The notes under the pieces are model-generated. The model was not told the origin of the DNA, made no database searches, and saw nothing but the letters and a program-made list of their open reading frames with translations. The position numbers and the translations under genes are program-made. From contig JADGDO010000012.1 in NCBI GenBank assembly GCA_016744855.1, positions 60,894 through 124,893 on the forward strand: a stretch of 64,000 bases of DNA. The letters are read 5' to 3'. Positions 42,336 to 49,970 of this stretch are shown here, in pieces (within the stretch, counting starts at the first letter, position 1; the number at the start of each line of letters is the position of its first letter). This DNA comes from Candidatus Fermentibacteraceae bacterium (GTDB taxonomy: Bacteria > Fermentibacterota > Fermentibacteria > Fermentibacterales > JCC-6).

Positions 42336-42373
42336 TACCATGGTAAAATAGAAAAAGAAATTGTACCAAGGTA
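42336..42373. promoter_or_regulatory. Two TACC(A/T)(T/A)GGTA inverted repeats
   Basis: TACCATGGTA at 42336-42345 and TACCAAGGTA at 42364-42373, 28 bases apart start to start, lie between the DUF2239 gene and the divergent HTH gene. The first is a perfect ten-base palindrome and the second nearly so. Both are followed by an A-rich stretch (AAAATA, AAAATAC). Similar CCTTGG/CCAAGG cores occur on both sides. They look like a pair of regulator half-sites for the DUF2239 promoter. Confidence 0.4.
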
Positions 42374-42405
42374 AAAATACTTTGCTCTTTGTTTCCTTGG
42401 TTTAT

Positions 42406-42435
42406 TTGACAAGCTAGCTTTACGTAAAGTATACT
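42406..42435 (+). promoter_or_regulatory. Promoter of the HTH regulator operon
   Basis: A strong sigma-70-type promoter: consensus TTGACA (42406-42411), an 18-base spacer and TATACT (42430-42435). It is 28 bases upstream of the HTH gene's ATG, whose ribosome site is GAAGGAGG. The spacer contains the core of a symmetric operator. Confidence 0.7.
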
Positions 42436-42440
42436 TGTCA
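42407..42440. promoter_or_regulatory. Hyphenated palindrome covering the HTH promoter
   Basis: A 34-base inverted repeat: outer arms TGACAAG and CTTGTCA, and a perfect 12-base core CTTTACGTAAAG, with four unpaired bases on each side. It spans from the -35 to just past the -10, so a dimer bound there would exclude RNA polymerase. Because the downstream gene encodes a small XRE-type regulator, autoregulation is the obvious reading. Confidence 0.65.
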
Positions 42441-42462
42441 TGAACAATTCGAAGGAGGTCTG

Positions 42463-42681
42463 ATGGCGCTTGAGATAAACCGACTCAAAGAGAGTAGGGA
42501 GAGAATGAGTTTAACACAGCAGAAGCTTGCAGATGTTGTGCTTGTATCCCGTCAAACCATTAATTCAATTGAGGCGGGTAGATATGTTCCGTCACTCGAA
42601 CTGGCTTTGAAACTGGGCCGGGTCTTTGGTTGCCATGTTGAGGATCTTTTTAACATTCCGGAGGTGGAAGATGTTCGGTAG
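42463..42681 (+). CDS. Small XRE/Cro-type transcriptional regulator
   Basis: A 72-residue protein that is only a helix-turn-helix domain: 'RLKESRERMSLTQQKLADVVLVSRQTINSIEAGRYVPSLELALKLGRVFGCHVEDLF' is the complete pattern (given here only in part: SLTQQKLADVVLVSRQTINS). It belongs to the YozG/YvaO-like group of short XRE regulators that pair with a membrane protein gene. The promoter is palindromic and consensus-like. AAGGAGG lies before the ATG. Its stop falls inside the next gene, whose ATG overlaps it by 11 bases. Confidence 0.9.
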   Translation: MALEINRLKESRERMSLTQQKLADVVLVSRQTINSIEAGRYVPSLELALKLGRVFGCHVEDLFNIPEVEDVR

Positions 42682-43108
42682 GCCTGAATGGTTCACAAAA
42701 CGCATTGCCGGATGGGGCATAGCGCCGAAAACGTGGCAGGGATGGGTCTATATGCTGGTGTTTACGGCCATCTTCATCGCTATTGGAGCTTCATCACTCA
42801 CCGAGGGTGTTAAACAGCTTATGATGGGTTTCCTTGGGGCTCTGCTCCTGGTAGATGTTGTTGCTGTAAGCACTCAGCTTGGCAAGCATCATGATGAGCG
42901 CTTTCGTCTTCATCAGCTCATTATTGAACGAAACTGTTCTTTCGCTGCTGTTTTTTCTGTGGGTGCATTGATAGGCGTCAGGATTTATGGGAACCAGGCT
43001 CTACCTGCCGCTGATTCTTTAGCATTCGATCCCCTGCTGCTGGGGGTACTCGGAATAATGGTTCTTACTAAGCTGATCTCAACAATCTACCTTCGCTACA
43101 GAATGTGA
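42671..43108 (+). CDS. Small membrane protein paired with the XRE regulator
   Basis: A 145-residue protein with four hydrophobic segments ('VYMLVFTAIFIAIGAS', 'MMGFLGALLLVDVVAVS', 'AAVFSVGALIGVRIY', 'LLLGVLGIMVLTKLIS'). I chose the ATG of MFGRPEWF because GGAGGTGGAAG precedes it. Genes for short XRE regulators with an overlapping multi-pass membrane protein (DUF2178-like pattern) are common in Firmicutes and FCB bacteria; the role is not established. The operon ends in a perfect ten-base stem terminator. Confidence 0.72.
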   Translation: MFGRPEWFTKRIAGWGIAPKTWQGWVYMLVFTAIFIAIGASSLTEGVKQLMMGFLGALLLVDVVAVSTQLGKHHDERFRLHQLIIERNCSFAAVFSVGALIGVRIYGNQALPAADSLAFDPLLLGVLGIMVLTKLISTIYLRYRM

Positions 43109-43129
43109 TTATTCGAGATTTATAAAGCA

Positions 43130-43154
43130 GGTTGCTCCCGGAAAGGGAGCAACC
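43130..43154. terminator. Bidirectional terminator hairpin
   Basis: A perfect ten-base-pair stem, GGTTGCTCCC and GGGAGCAACC, with a five-base loop, lies between the convergent membrane-protein gene and tyrS. On the minus strand TGCTTTATAAATC follows the stem, a moderately U-rich tail, so it fits best as the terminator of tyrS and may also serve the plus-strand operon. Confidence 0.65.
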
Positions 43155-43178
43155 GACAGAAGAATTTATCATAACTAC

Positions 43179-44414
43179 CTATACTACCTGTATTTTATGG
43201 TAGCGTTTTTTGCCTGCTCGGAGCAGCAATGCGTTGTCTTCCAGCATCTCTTCAGTTACTATATCCTCAGGTGAGGAAACTCTTTCGCCCTGGATGTAAA
43301 GACCACCCTGTTTGCCGAGTCTTTTTACCTCTCCACGGCTGGGGCAGAGGCCTGTCTCTGTAAAGAGATCTATTGCAGAAAGACCCTCTTTTATCCTCGA
43401 CATTGGAATATCTGTAGTTGGTACATCCTGCTGGCTGCCCTTACCAGCGAAAAGTGCCTTTGCAGCATTTCTGGCTTTTTCTGCCTCTTCGATTCCATGA
43501 GCAATCGCAGTTGCTTCATAAGCAAGCTTTTCCTTGGTCTTTCTTGTGTCTGCACCAGTCAGTTTTTCATACTCTGCAATTTCACTTACAGGAAGGTATG
43601 TGTACAGCTTCATGAAGTAGGCAGCATCTCTGTCATCAACATTTATCCAGAATTGGTAGTACTGGTAAGGAGAAGTCAGGTTCGGATCAAGCCAGATCGC
43701 ACCACCCGGTTGAGATTTGCTCATTTTTTCACCGGTGGATGTAGTTACAAGCGGGCAGGTGAAACCAAATGACTCCTTGGACTCTTTGCGGCGGATAAGA
43801 TCGATTCCAGCCACAATGTTACCCCACTGATCTGCTCCGCCAACCTGCAGGATGCAATCATGTTCTCTGTTCAAGTGCAAAAAGTCATATGACTGAAGAA
43901 GCATGTAGTTGAACTCCAGAAAAGAGAGGCCGGTTTCCAGTCTCTGCTTAACGCTTTCTGCAGTCAGCATTCTGTTTACACTGAAATGTTTGCCTATATC
44001 TCTGAGAAAAGTGATGTAGTTGAGTTTATTGAGCCAGTCGGCATTGTTCAGAAGAAGAGCGCCACTTGCACTCTCATCGCTGAAGTCCAGGAATCTTGTC
44101 ATCTGGGTTTGCAACTTGGTTGCCCAGTTGTTTATTGTATCTCTGCTTTCGAGAGAACGCTCTGTAGACCTGCCTGAAGGGTCTCCAACCAGGGCTGTTG
44201 CTCCTCCAATCAAAATGTGAGGCTTGTGCCCCGCTTTCTGGAGGTGGCTGGCTATCATCAAAGGAACAAGATGTCCTAGGTGAAGACTGCTTGCAGTTGC
44301 ATCAAAACCTATATAGAAGGATAAAGAACCAGCCTTAAGGAGTTCGTTCATCTTTTCCTCATTGGTCATCTGGTATACAAGGCTTCTGTCAATCAGACTT
44401 TGGAGAATTTCCAT
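43179..44414 (-). CDS. tyrS: Tyrosyl-tRNA synthetase
   Basis: A 411-residue class I synthetase that charges tRNA-Tyr. The class signatures are present: the HIGH-like 'SLHLGHLVPL' with 'FYIGFDATA', 'LLQSYDFLHL' and 'LQVGGADQWGNI' in the tyrosine pocket, and KMSKS as 'GEKMSKSQPGG'. A C-terminal S4 RNA-binding domain begins near residue 345 with 'SRGEVKRLGKQGGLYIQGERV' (part: GEVKRLGKQGGLYI). The ATG has AAGGAGAGG upstream. It is divergent from upp and has its own promoter with a TTGACA. Confidence 0.95.
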   Translation of the reverse strand: MEILQSLIDRSLVYQMTNEEKMNELLKAGSLSFYIGFDATASSLHLGHLVPLMIASHLQKAGHKPHILIGGATALVGDPSGRSTERSLESRDTINNWATKLQTQMTRFLDFSDESASGALLLNNADWLNKLNYITFLRDIGKHFSVNRMLTAESVKQRLETGLSFLEFNYMLLQSYDFLHLNREHDCILQVGGADQWGNIVAGIDLIRRKESKESFGFTCPLVTTSTGEKMSKSQPGGAIWLDPNLTSPYQYYQFWINVDDRDAAYFMKLYTYLPVSEIAEYEKLTGADTRKTKEKLAYEATAIAHGIEEAEKARNAAKALFAGKGSQQDVPTTDIPMSRIKEGLSAIDLFTETGLCPSRGEVKRLGKQGGLYIQGERVSSPEDIVTEEMLEDNALLLRAGKKRYHKIQVV

Positions 44415-44452
44415 AGTCCTCTCCTTCCGGGTTATTGTGAATGCATCTGGCG

Positions 44453-44481
44453 AGTTTACATTTTTTTCGGTATTTTGTCAA
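44453..44481 (-). promoter_or_regulatory. Promoter of tyrS
   Basis: On the minus strand: consensus TTGACA (44476-44481), a 17-base spacer and TAAACT (44453-44458). The transcription start would be near 44446, about 32 bases before the tyrS ATG. No T-box leader is present in this short space. Confidence 0.55.
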
Positions 44482-44507
44482 CAAACAACAGAAGGGGAAC
44501 CATCTTT

Positions 44508-45128
44508 ATGGAAATGATAGAATTCGAACATCCTGTTGCCAGAGACTTCGTTACGAGACTAAGACGCAAAGATGCACCACCGGTGCGATTTCGGGCTTAC
44601 GCCAATCGACTGGCATATTTGCTCGCTGTTGAAGCAACACGAGATCTTCGCACGATACCGGCACAGGTTGAAACTCCTCTCGAGACGACACTGGGTGAAG
44701 TTCTTATTGATCCACCTGTGATTGTTCCTGTCCTGAGGGCTGGGCTCGGAATTCTGGAACCTTTCCAGGACTTACTTCCAGATTCTCCGGTTGCCTTCAT
44801 TGGAATGAGCAGGAACGAAACCACAGCAGAACCTGTATGGCATTATTCTTCAATCCCAAACGTGGCAGGCAAAAAAGTAATTGTTCTTGATCCGATGCTC
44901 GCCACAGGTGGAACTGCTTCGGTTGTTATAGAGTATCTCTTTGATAAGAATGCAGCAGAGGTGATTCTTGTTTCTGTTGTAGCAGCTCCCGAGGGAATTG
45001 CAAAGCTCAGTGTATTTGAAAATCTTACTGTTATCACAGTTTGTGTTGACAGAGAACTGGACTCAAACTGGTTTATAAGACCGGGTCTTGGTGATTTCGG
45101 CGACAGGCTTTATTCAAAAGGCATTTAA
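44508..45128 (+). CDS. upp: Uracil phosphoribosyltransferase
   Basis: A 206-residue enzyme that salvages uracil with PRPP to UMP. Family features: 'ARDFVTRLRRKDAPPVRFR' (part: VTRLRRKDAPPVRF), 'VPVLRAGLGILEPF', the PRPP-binding 'VLDPMLATGGTAS' and the C-terminal 'GLGDFGDRLY' that holds uracil. I chose the ATG of MEMIEFEHP, with AAGGGG about ten bases upstream; a longer reading would add an implausible N-terminus. The next gene's TTG start lies 19 bases after the stop. Confidence 0.93.
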   Translation: MEMIEFEHPVARDFVTRLRRKDAPPVRFRAYANRLAYLLAVEATRDLRTIPAQVETPLETTLGEVLIDPPVIVPVLRAGLGILEPFQDLLPDSPVAFIGMSRNETTAEPVWHYSSIPNVAGKKVIVLDPMLATGGTASVVIEYLFDKNAAEVILVSVVAAPEGIAKLSVFENLTVITVCVDRELDSNWFIRPGLGDFGDRLYSKGI

Positions 45129-45147
45129 CAGGTTCTGCGGAGGAAAA

Positions 45148-46563
45148 TTGCTTCGATACAGAAGAAATTGGGCTGCCGTTGCTCTCATTATTGCAACGAC
45201 AATTATTACTATTCTTTTTACGAAATCGGCAGACGAAGACACCGGGAACCCCTGGGTGTTTTATCAGGATATTGAGCTTATGGAAAACTGCCGAATCGAG
45301 ATGCTCACTATAGTAGCAGATACCATTGAAGTTTTTTCTTCAACAATTGGTGAGGGTTTTCTCGGTGGAGCAGTACGTGAACTCGGTATATCAGGAGGGC
45401 AGTATCTTGTAACCTGTGAAGTTCTTATGGACAGTCTGGGATGGACGGTGCAAAGAACGGGTGATACACTTACGGCCATTTACAATCGCGGCGAACTTGG
45501 TGAGCTCCGGGCATTCCCCGGCAACCGGAGGGGATTTTACCGAATTCTTTTTGCTGAGGGTTCTCCCTGTGACTGGGAATATGTTCCACAGGAGAGATGG
45601 ATTCGCCAAAGGGCCATATCGTGTGAGATTTCTACTACCGTGTGGGAAGCTCTATGGGACTCTGCAATTCCACCTGATCTTACGGAATCGGGTATTCTTA
45701 TTACAGCGAGAGATACTTCAAGAGCTGTCGGCTTCGTATCCGAACTACAACATGAGCTTACTGACAGATTGTTCTGTTACGATATTGATTTCTACTACGA
45801 TGTAAAGGTTGGAGATCATCTCTGGTTGCTGGTCGAGGAAAACCGATACCCAATCGACGGTGAAACTGGTTTCAGAAGAATTCTTGCTGCCAAGTACAAG
45901 TTTGCCCATGGGGGACTTGCGGAAGCTTTTCCTTTCTTTCACAAGCCCGAGGAAGCCGAATCAGCAGAAATAATTCTCGATCACTACCACCGTGATGGTG
46001 CTTCTCTTAGAACCATGTTCCTGAAGATGCCGGTTCCATACGGTCGAATCAGTTCCGGTTATTCAAGTGCCAGACAGCACCCTGTTCTAGGGTATACTAG
46101 GGCACACCGTGGAATTGATTATGCCTCACCTCTCGGTACGGAAATTTATGCTGTTGGAGATGGAACTATTACACTTCGGGGCTGGAGCGGTGGTTACGGA
46201 AACATGATCCGCATAAGGCATGCTAACGGTTATGAAAGCGGATATGGGCATATGAATGGATTTGCCTCCGGACATAGTGTTGGAAGCTATGTAAGGCAGG
46301 GCGAAATAATAGGATATGTCGGTTCTACAGGGCTCTCTACCGGTCCGCACGTACACTTTGAATTGAAAAAGGGCGGTTCTTATGTGAATCCGGCGACAGA
46401 AATAATGCCTCCAGCAGATCCGCTTGAGGGGACAGAACTTGATCGATTCCTCTTTGAAATGTCTGTTATAGAAGCTCAGTGGTCAATGCTTGTTGGGATT
46501 GATCTTCCCGCCCCGGAAGTTGTCGCTGAAACTGAGACAATTACAGAGGAGCAGGAAGAGTGA
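45148..46563 (+). CDS. Membrane-anchored M23 peptidase
   Basis: A 471-residue exported zinc endopeptidase of the M23/LytM type. It has a basic start, one hydrophobic segment (~9-26), a ~300-residue variable region and a C-terminal LytM domain with the metal ligands in 'HRGIDYASPLGTEIYA' and 'HVHFELKK' plus 'GYGNMIRIRHANGYESGYGH' (part: NMIRIRHANG). Such enzymes cut peptide crosslinks in peptidoglycan or regulate amidases. I chose the TTG because GGAGG lies four bases before it and the basic N-terminus with membrane segment follows. FtsEX, encoded downstream, commonly controls M23 proteins, but a direct link here is inference. It overlaps mfd by four bases. Confidence 0.83.
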   Translation: MLRYRRNWAAVALIIATTIITILFTKSADEDTGNPWVFYQDIELMENCRIEMLTIVADTIEVFSSTIGEGFLGGAVRELGISGGQYLVTCEVLMDSLGWTVQRTGDTLTAIYNRGELGELRAFPGNRRGFYRILFAEGSPCDWEYVPQERWIRQRAISCEISTTVWEALWDSAIPPDLTESGILITARDTSRAVGFVSELQHELTDRLFCYDIDFYYDVKVGDHLWLLVEENRYPIDGETGFRRILAAKYKFAHGGLAEAFPFFHKPEEAESAEIILDHYHRDGASLRTMFLKMPVPYGRISSGYSSARQHPVLGYTRAHRGIDYASPLGTEIYAVGDGTITLRGWSGGYGNMIRIRHANGYESGYGHMNGFASGHSVGSYVRQGEIIGYVGSTGLSTGPHVHFELKKGGSYVNPATEIMPPADPLEGTELDRFLFEMSVIEAQWSMLVGIDLPAPEVVAETETITEEQEE

Positions 46564-49500
46564 TATCCAGTATAACAGAAGAGTTCTTCTGGGACTCTAC
46601 TTTTTCGAGAATGCTGGACAGTCTCGCTGAAAAAGAAATAACAACTATGGGTGGTCTCGGTGGAGCATCTTTAGCACTTGCCGTGGTCGCTGCGCACAGA
46701 CTTGCCGGCCCGACTATTGTTGTTGCCCCTACAGTGACAACAGCGGAAGCCATTCGTGATGATATCAGATCTATTACAGGGCGTGATGTCCTTTATTTCC
46801 CGGCTTATGAAACTCTGCCGTTTCAGGGTGAGGCTGCTCATCAGAGTGTAATTGCTGACAGACTTGAATGTCTTGCCGGTCTGCACTCTGCAAGACCTGA
46901 TACCCTTGTTGTTGTACCTGCCCGTGCTCTGGTAAAGAGACTACCACCCTCTGATTCATTCATCGTTCTTTCTATCTACAAGGGAATGAGACTCGACCCT
47001 GATCAGCTTGAAAACTGGCTGCTATCAGCCGGATACATCAAGGAAGCTTCTGTTTTTGAACAGGGGAGATGGTCAAGAAGAGGTGGAATCATTGATGTGG
47101 GTACCTACGGAACAGACAATCCCTACCGAATTGAGTTTTTCGGTGATGAAATTGAATCAGTACGCATTTTCGATCAGCATTCACAGAGAACTATAAACAG
47201 AGTAGGTTCGGCTAGAATACTTCCAGCGAGGGAAGTTGTTCTGAGTTCAGAAGAGTGGAATTCCGCAGCAGACAGAGTACCCGATGAGCATCCTCTAGAG
47301 GAATACATGTATGGGGCAAGTGATTTCCCGGGAATAGAGCACCACCTGCCACTTTTTTTTAACAGCTCTGCTACCATTTTCGACTATCTAGCAGAAATTG
47401 GAACACTCATACTTATCGAGCCTCAACGATTGCATTCTGTTATTGAAGAAACCATTGAGGCAAGGAAAACAGCTTTCCCCGAGGGGCTTCCATTTACTTT
47501 TCAGGAAGCATTTGCTTCCTGGGAAGAAGTTAAAAAGAGCATGAGCGGTTGCAGGAGAACTCTTGAACACACCCTTGTCCCGGTGGAAAGTGTCGATCTT
47601 TTTCTGCCCACTGAACCACAGACTGGTTTCATGGGGCACCTTGATGAAATGTTCAGACAGATCAGGCAATGGCGGGATAATGGTTTCAGGATTGCTGTAG
47701 CCTGTGATACCAATGCCGAGCTGAACTCCTTCCATGAGCTCCTTCCTGAAGACCTTACGGAATCTGTTGAGCTTGTTGTTCTCCCCATTTCAGACGGTTT
47801 TATACTTCGCTTGGATGAGGGTGGAGGTGTTGTTTTTCTCTGTGAGAGACGGCTTCTCAGTACAAGACGACGGCCGGAAAGAGTAAGGAAATTCCGCGGT
47901 GGAGAAGTGCTCGCTTCCTGGGAAGAGCTACAGCCTGGTAACTACATAACTCATGAATCCTACGGAATTGGTCAATTCCTCGGTCTCAAAAGGCTCTCGG
48001 TTGCAGATGGTGATGTGGACTGCCTCGAGGTTGTTTACCGTGATGGTGATAAGTTGCTTGTTCCCCTCGAGCAGATTGGTCAGGTGCAGAAATATCTGAC
48101 CCCCGGTGGAGGTAATCCACAGCTGGATAAAATTGGTGGTTCTGCCTGGACGAAAAGACTCTCGAGGGTTAAGAACAAAGCACAGGAAATTGCCGGAAGA
48201 TTGGCAATTATCTATGCAGAGAGAGCAGTTATAAAGAGACCTGCATTTCCACCTCCCGGAAAACTCTCGAAAGCCATGCAAGAAAGTTTCCCTTACGAAG
48301 AAACTCCTGATCAGGCAACGGCAATAAATGCGGTAATGAGTGATTTTGCCAAAGACACACCAATGGAAAGACTTATTTGTGGTGATGTCGGTTATGGGAA
48401 AACAGAGGTTGCCCTCAGGGCGGCATTCCGTGCCGCTGAAGCAGGAGTTCAGGTTGCAATTCTTGCGCCAACAACAGTTCTTGCCGAACAGCACTACAAC
48501 ACATTCCGGGACAGACTTGCCGAGTTTCCTCTGCGCGTCGACGTTCTTAGCAGATTTCAGACAAAGACAGATCAGAAGAAAACTCTTGTTGATCTCTCTC
48601 AGGGAGATGTTTCCATTGTAGTAGGCACTCACAGATTGCTTCAAAAGGATGTCCGCTTCAACAACCTCGGGCTACTTATCGTGGACGAGGAACAGCGATT
48701 CGGTGTAAAGCAAAAAGAATATCTCCGTGAGATCAAATCAACAGTCGATACCCTTACCATGACGGCAACACCTATTCCACGAACATTGCATATGGCTCTG
48801 GCGGGATTCCGCGAGATATCCATTATTGCGACTCCACCTCGTGATCGTTATCCAATTCAGACTGAAGTAACAACCTTCAACTACGAGATTATAGCAAGGG
48901 CTGTTGCGAGGGAACTGGAGAGAGATGGCCAGATCTTTTTCGTACACAACAGGATAAGCACCATAGAAAAGGTTAAGCAAAAACTCGAAAGCTTCTTGGA
49001 TATAGACATTGTTATTGGTCATGGTCAGATGGGCTCAAGGCAGCTCGAAAATGTTATGCACTCATTTATGGCCGGAAAATATCAGATGCTTCTCTCTACA
49101 AGCATTATTGAATCCGGTATTGATCTACCAAGAGTAAACACAATGTTTATAGATAATGCTCAAAACTTCGGTCTTGCAGAACTGTATCAGCTCAGGGGCA
49201 GGGTTGGAAGAAGTCACCACAGAGCTTACTGCTACCTGATTACACCCGGTGGATTGAACAAGTTGAAGCCCGAGGGAAGAAACAGACTCGAAGCTATACA
49301 GCGTTATACCAGGTTGGGAAGCGGATGGCATATTGCGATGCGTGATCTTGAATTACGCGGTGCTGGAGAGTTTCTTGGAGCAGGGCAGAGCGGTCAGGTT
49401 GAATCTGTGGGATACTCCATGTTTGAGGAACTACTTTCCAGAGAAGTCAGCATGCTCAAAGGGGAAAAGGGGGGTACCGGCAGACCTCAGGCGCGAATTG

Positions 49501-49943
49501 AGCTTCCGGGAAAGGCCTACATACCGGAGGAATACATGCCGGACACAGCCGAAAGAGTTCATCTTTATCGGTGGGTGTGGCGGTCGAAGACAGAAGATTC
49601 TGTTGAGGAATGGCTCGATTACGTTAAAGACAGGTTCGGATTAATACCAGACCCGGTAAGAGGAGTTGCTCGCAGGGCACGGGCAAATTGCCTGGCTATG
49701 AAGGCAAACATAGAAGACGTTCTGGTAACATCTTCTATGGCTAGACTTGTTTTTCTTCCCGGTGGTGCTCCGAGAATTCAAAAAGTTCGGGCAATGATTG
49801 GCGAGAAATGGAAAGCACAGGAAGAAAAAACCGGCCGCATCGTTCTTTCAAGGAACTTCAAAGACGATTTGCCGGAAGAGAGATTGACCGCATTGCTGGT
49901 TGTTTTACGTATATTCGCCCAATACTTTGGGGATTGTCAATAA
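46560..49943 (+). CDS. mfd: Transcription-repair coupling factor
   Basis: Mfd removes stalled RNA polymerase from damaged DNA and recruits UvrA. All parts are present in 1127 residues: the UvrB-like N-terminal modules ('GLGGASLALAVVAAHRLAGP'), the polymerase-interacting domain ('NYITHESYGIGQFLGLKRL', ~458-475), the RecG-like translocase with Walker A 'GDVGYGKTEVALRAAF' near 605, the DEEQ motif 'VDEEQRFG' near 707 and motif VI 'QLRGRVGRS', and the C-terminal D7 region. The GTG start overlaps the M23 gene by four bases. Length is in the usual range. Confidence 0.95.
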   Translation: MISSITEEFFWDSTFSRMLDSLAEKEITTMGGLGGASLALAVVAAHRLAGPTIVVAPTVTTAEAIRDDIRSITGRDVLYFPAYETLPFQGEAAHQSVIADRLECLAGLHSARPDTLVVVPARALVKRLPPSDSFIVLSIYKGMRLDPDQLENWLLSAGYIKEASVFEQGRWSRRGGIIDVGTYGTDNPYRIEFFGDEIESVRIFDQHSQRTINRVGSARILPAREVVLSSEEWNSAADRVPDEHPLEEYMYGASDFPGIEHHLPLFFNSSATIFDYLAEIGTLILIEPQRLHSVIEETIEARKTAFPEGLPFTFQEAFASWEEVKKSMSGCRRTLEHTLVPVESVDLFLPTEPQTGFMGHLDEMFRQIRQWRDNGFRIAVACDTNAELNSFHELLPEDLTESVELVVLPISDGFILRLDEGGGVVFLCERRLLSTRRRPERVRKFRGGEVLASWEELQPGNYITHESYGIGQFLGLKRLSVADGDVDCLEVVYRDGDKLLVPLEQIGQVQKYLTPGGGNPQLDKIGGSAWTKRLSRVKNKAQEIAGRLAIIYAERAVIKRPAFPPPGKLSKAMQESFPYEETPDQATAINAVMSDFAKDTPMERLICGDVGYGKTEVALRAAFRAAEAGVQVAILAPTTVLAEQHYNTFRDRLAEFPLRVDVLSRFQTKTDQKKTLVDLSQGDVSIVVGTHRLLQKDVRFNNLGLLIVDEEQRFGVKQKEYLREIKSTVDTLTMTATPIPRTLHMALAGFREISIIATPPRDRYPIQTEVTTFNYEIIARAVARELERDGQIFFVHNRISTIEKVKQKLESFLDIDIVIGHGQMGSRQLENVMHSFMAGKYQMLLSTSIIESGIDLPRVNTMFIDNAQNFGLAELYQLRGRVGRSHHRAYCYLITPGGLNKLKPEGRNRLEAIQRYTRLGSGWHIAMRDLELRGAGEFLGAGQSGQVESVGYSMFEELLSREVSMLKGEKGGTGRPQARIELPGKAYIPEEYMPDTAERVHLYRWVWRSKTEDSVEEWLDYVKDRFGLIPDPVRGVARRARANCLAMKANIEDVLVTSSMARLVFLPGGAPRIQKVRAMIGEKWKAQEEKTGRIVLSRNFKDDLPEERLTALLVVLRIFAQYFGDCQ

Positions 49944-49970
49944 TTTTATAGCAAAGCAGAGGTGGAACTA

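Noticed and set aside
44415..44507. T-box leader before tyrS
   Set aside because: The promoter lies about 32 bases from the start codon, which leaves no space for a T-box.
47928..48644. Long open reading frame on the minus strand inside mfd
   Set aside because: It is antisense to a highly conserved motor domain, has no ribosome site and encodes a low-complexity, Cys-rich sequence without family pattern.
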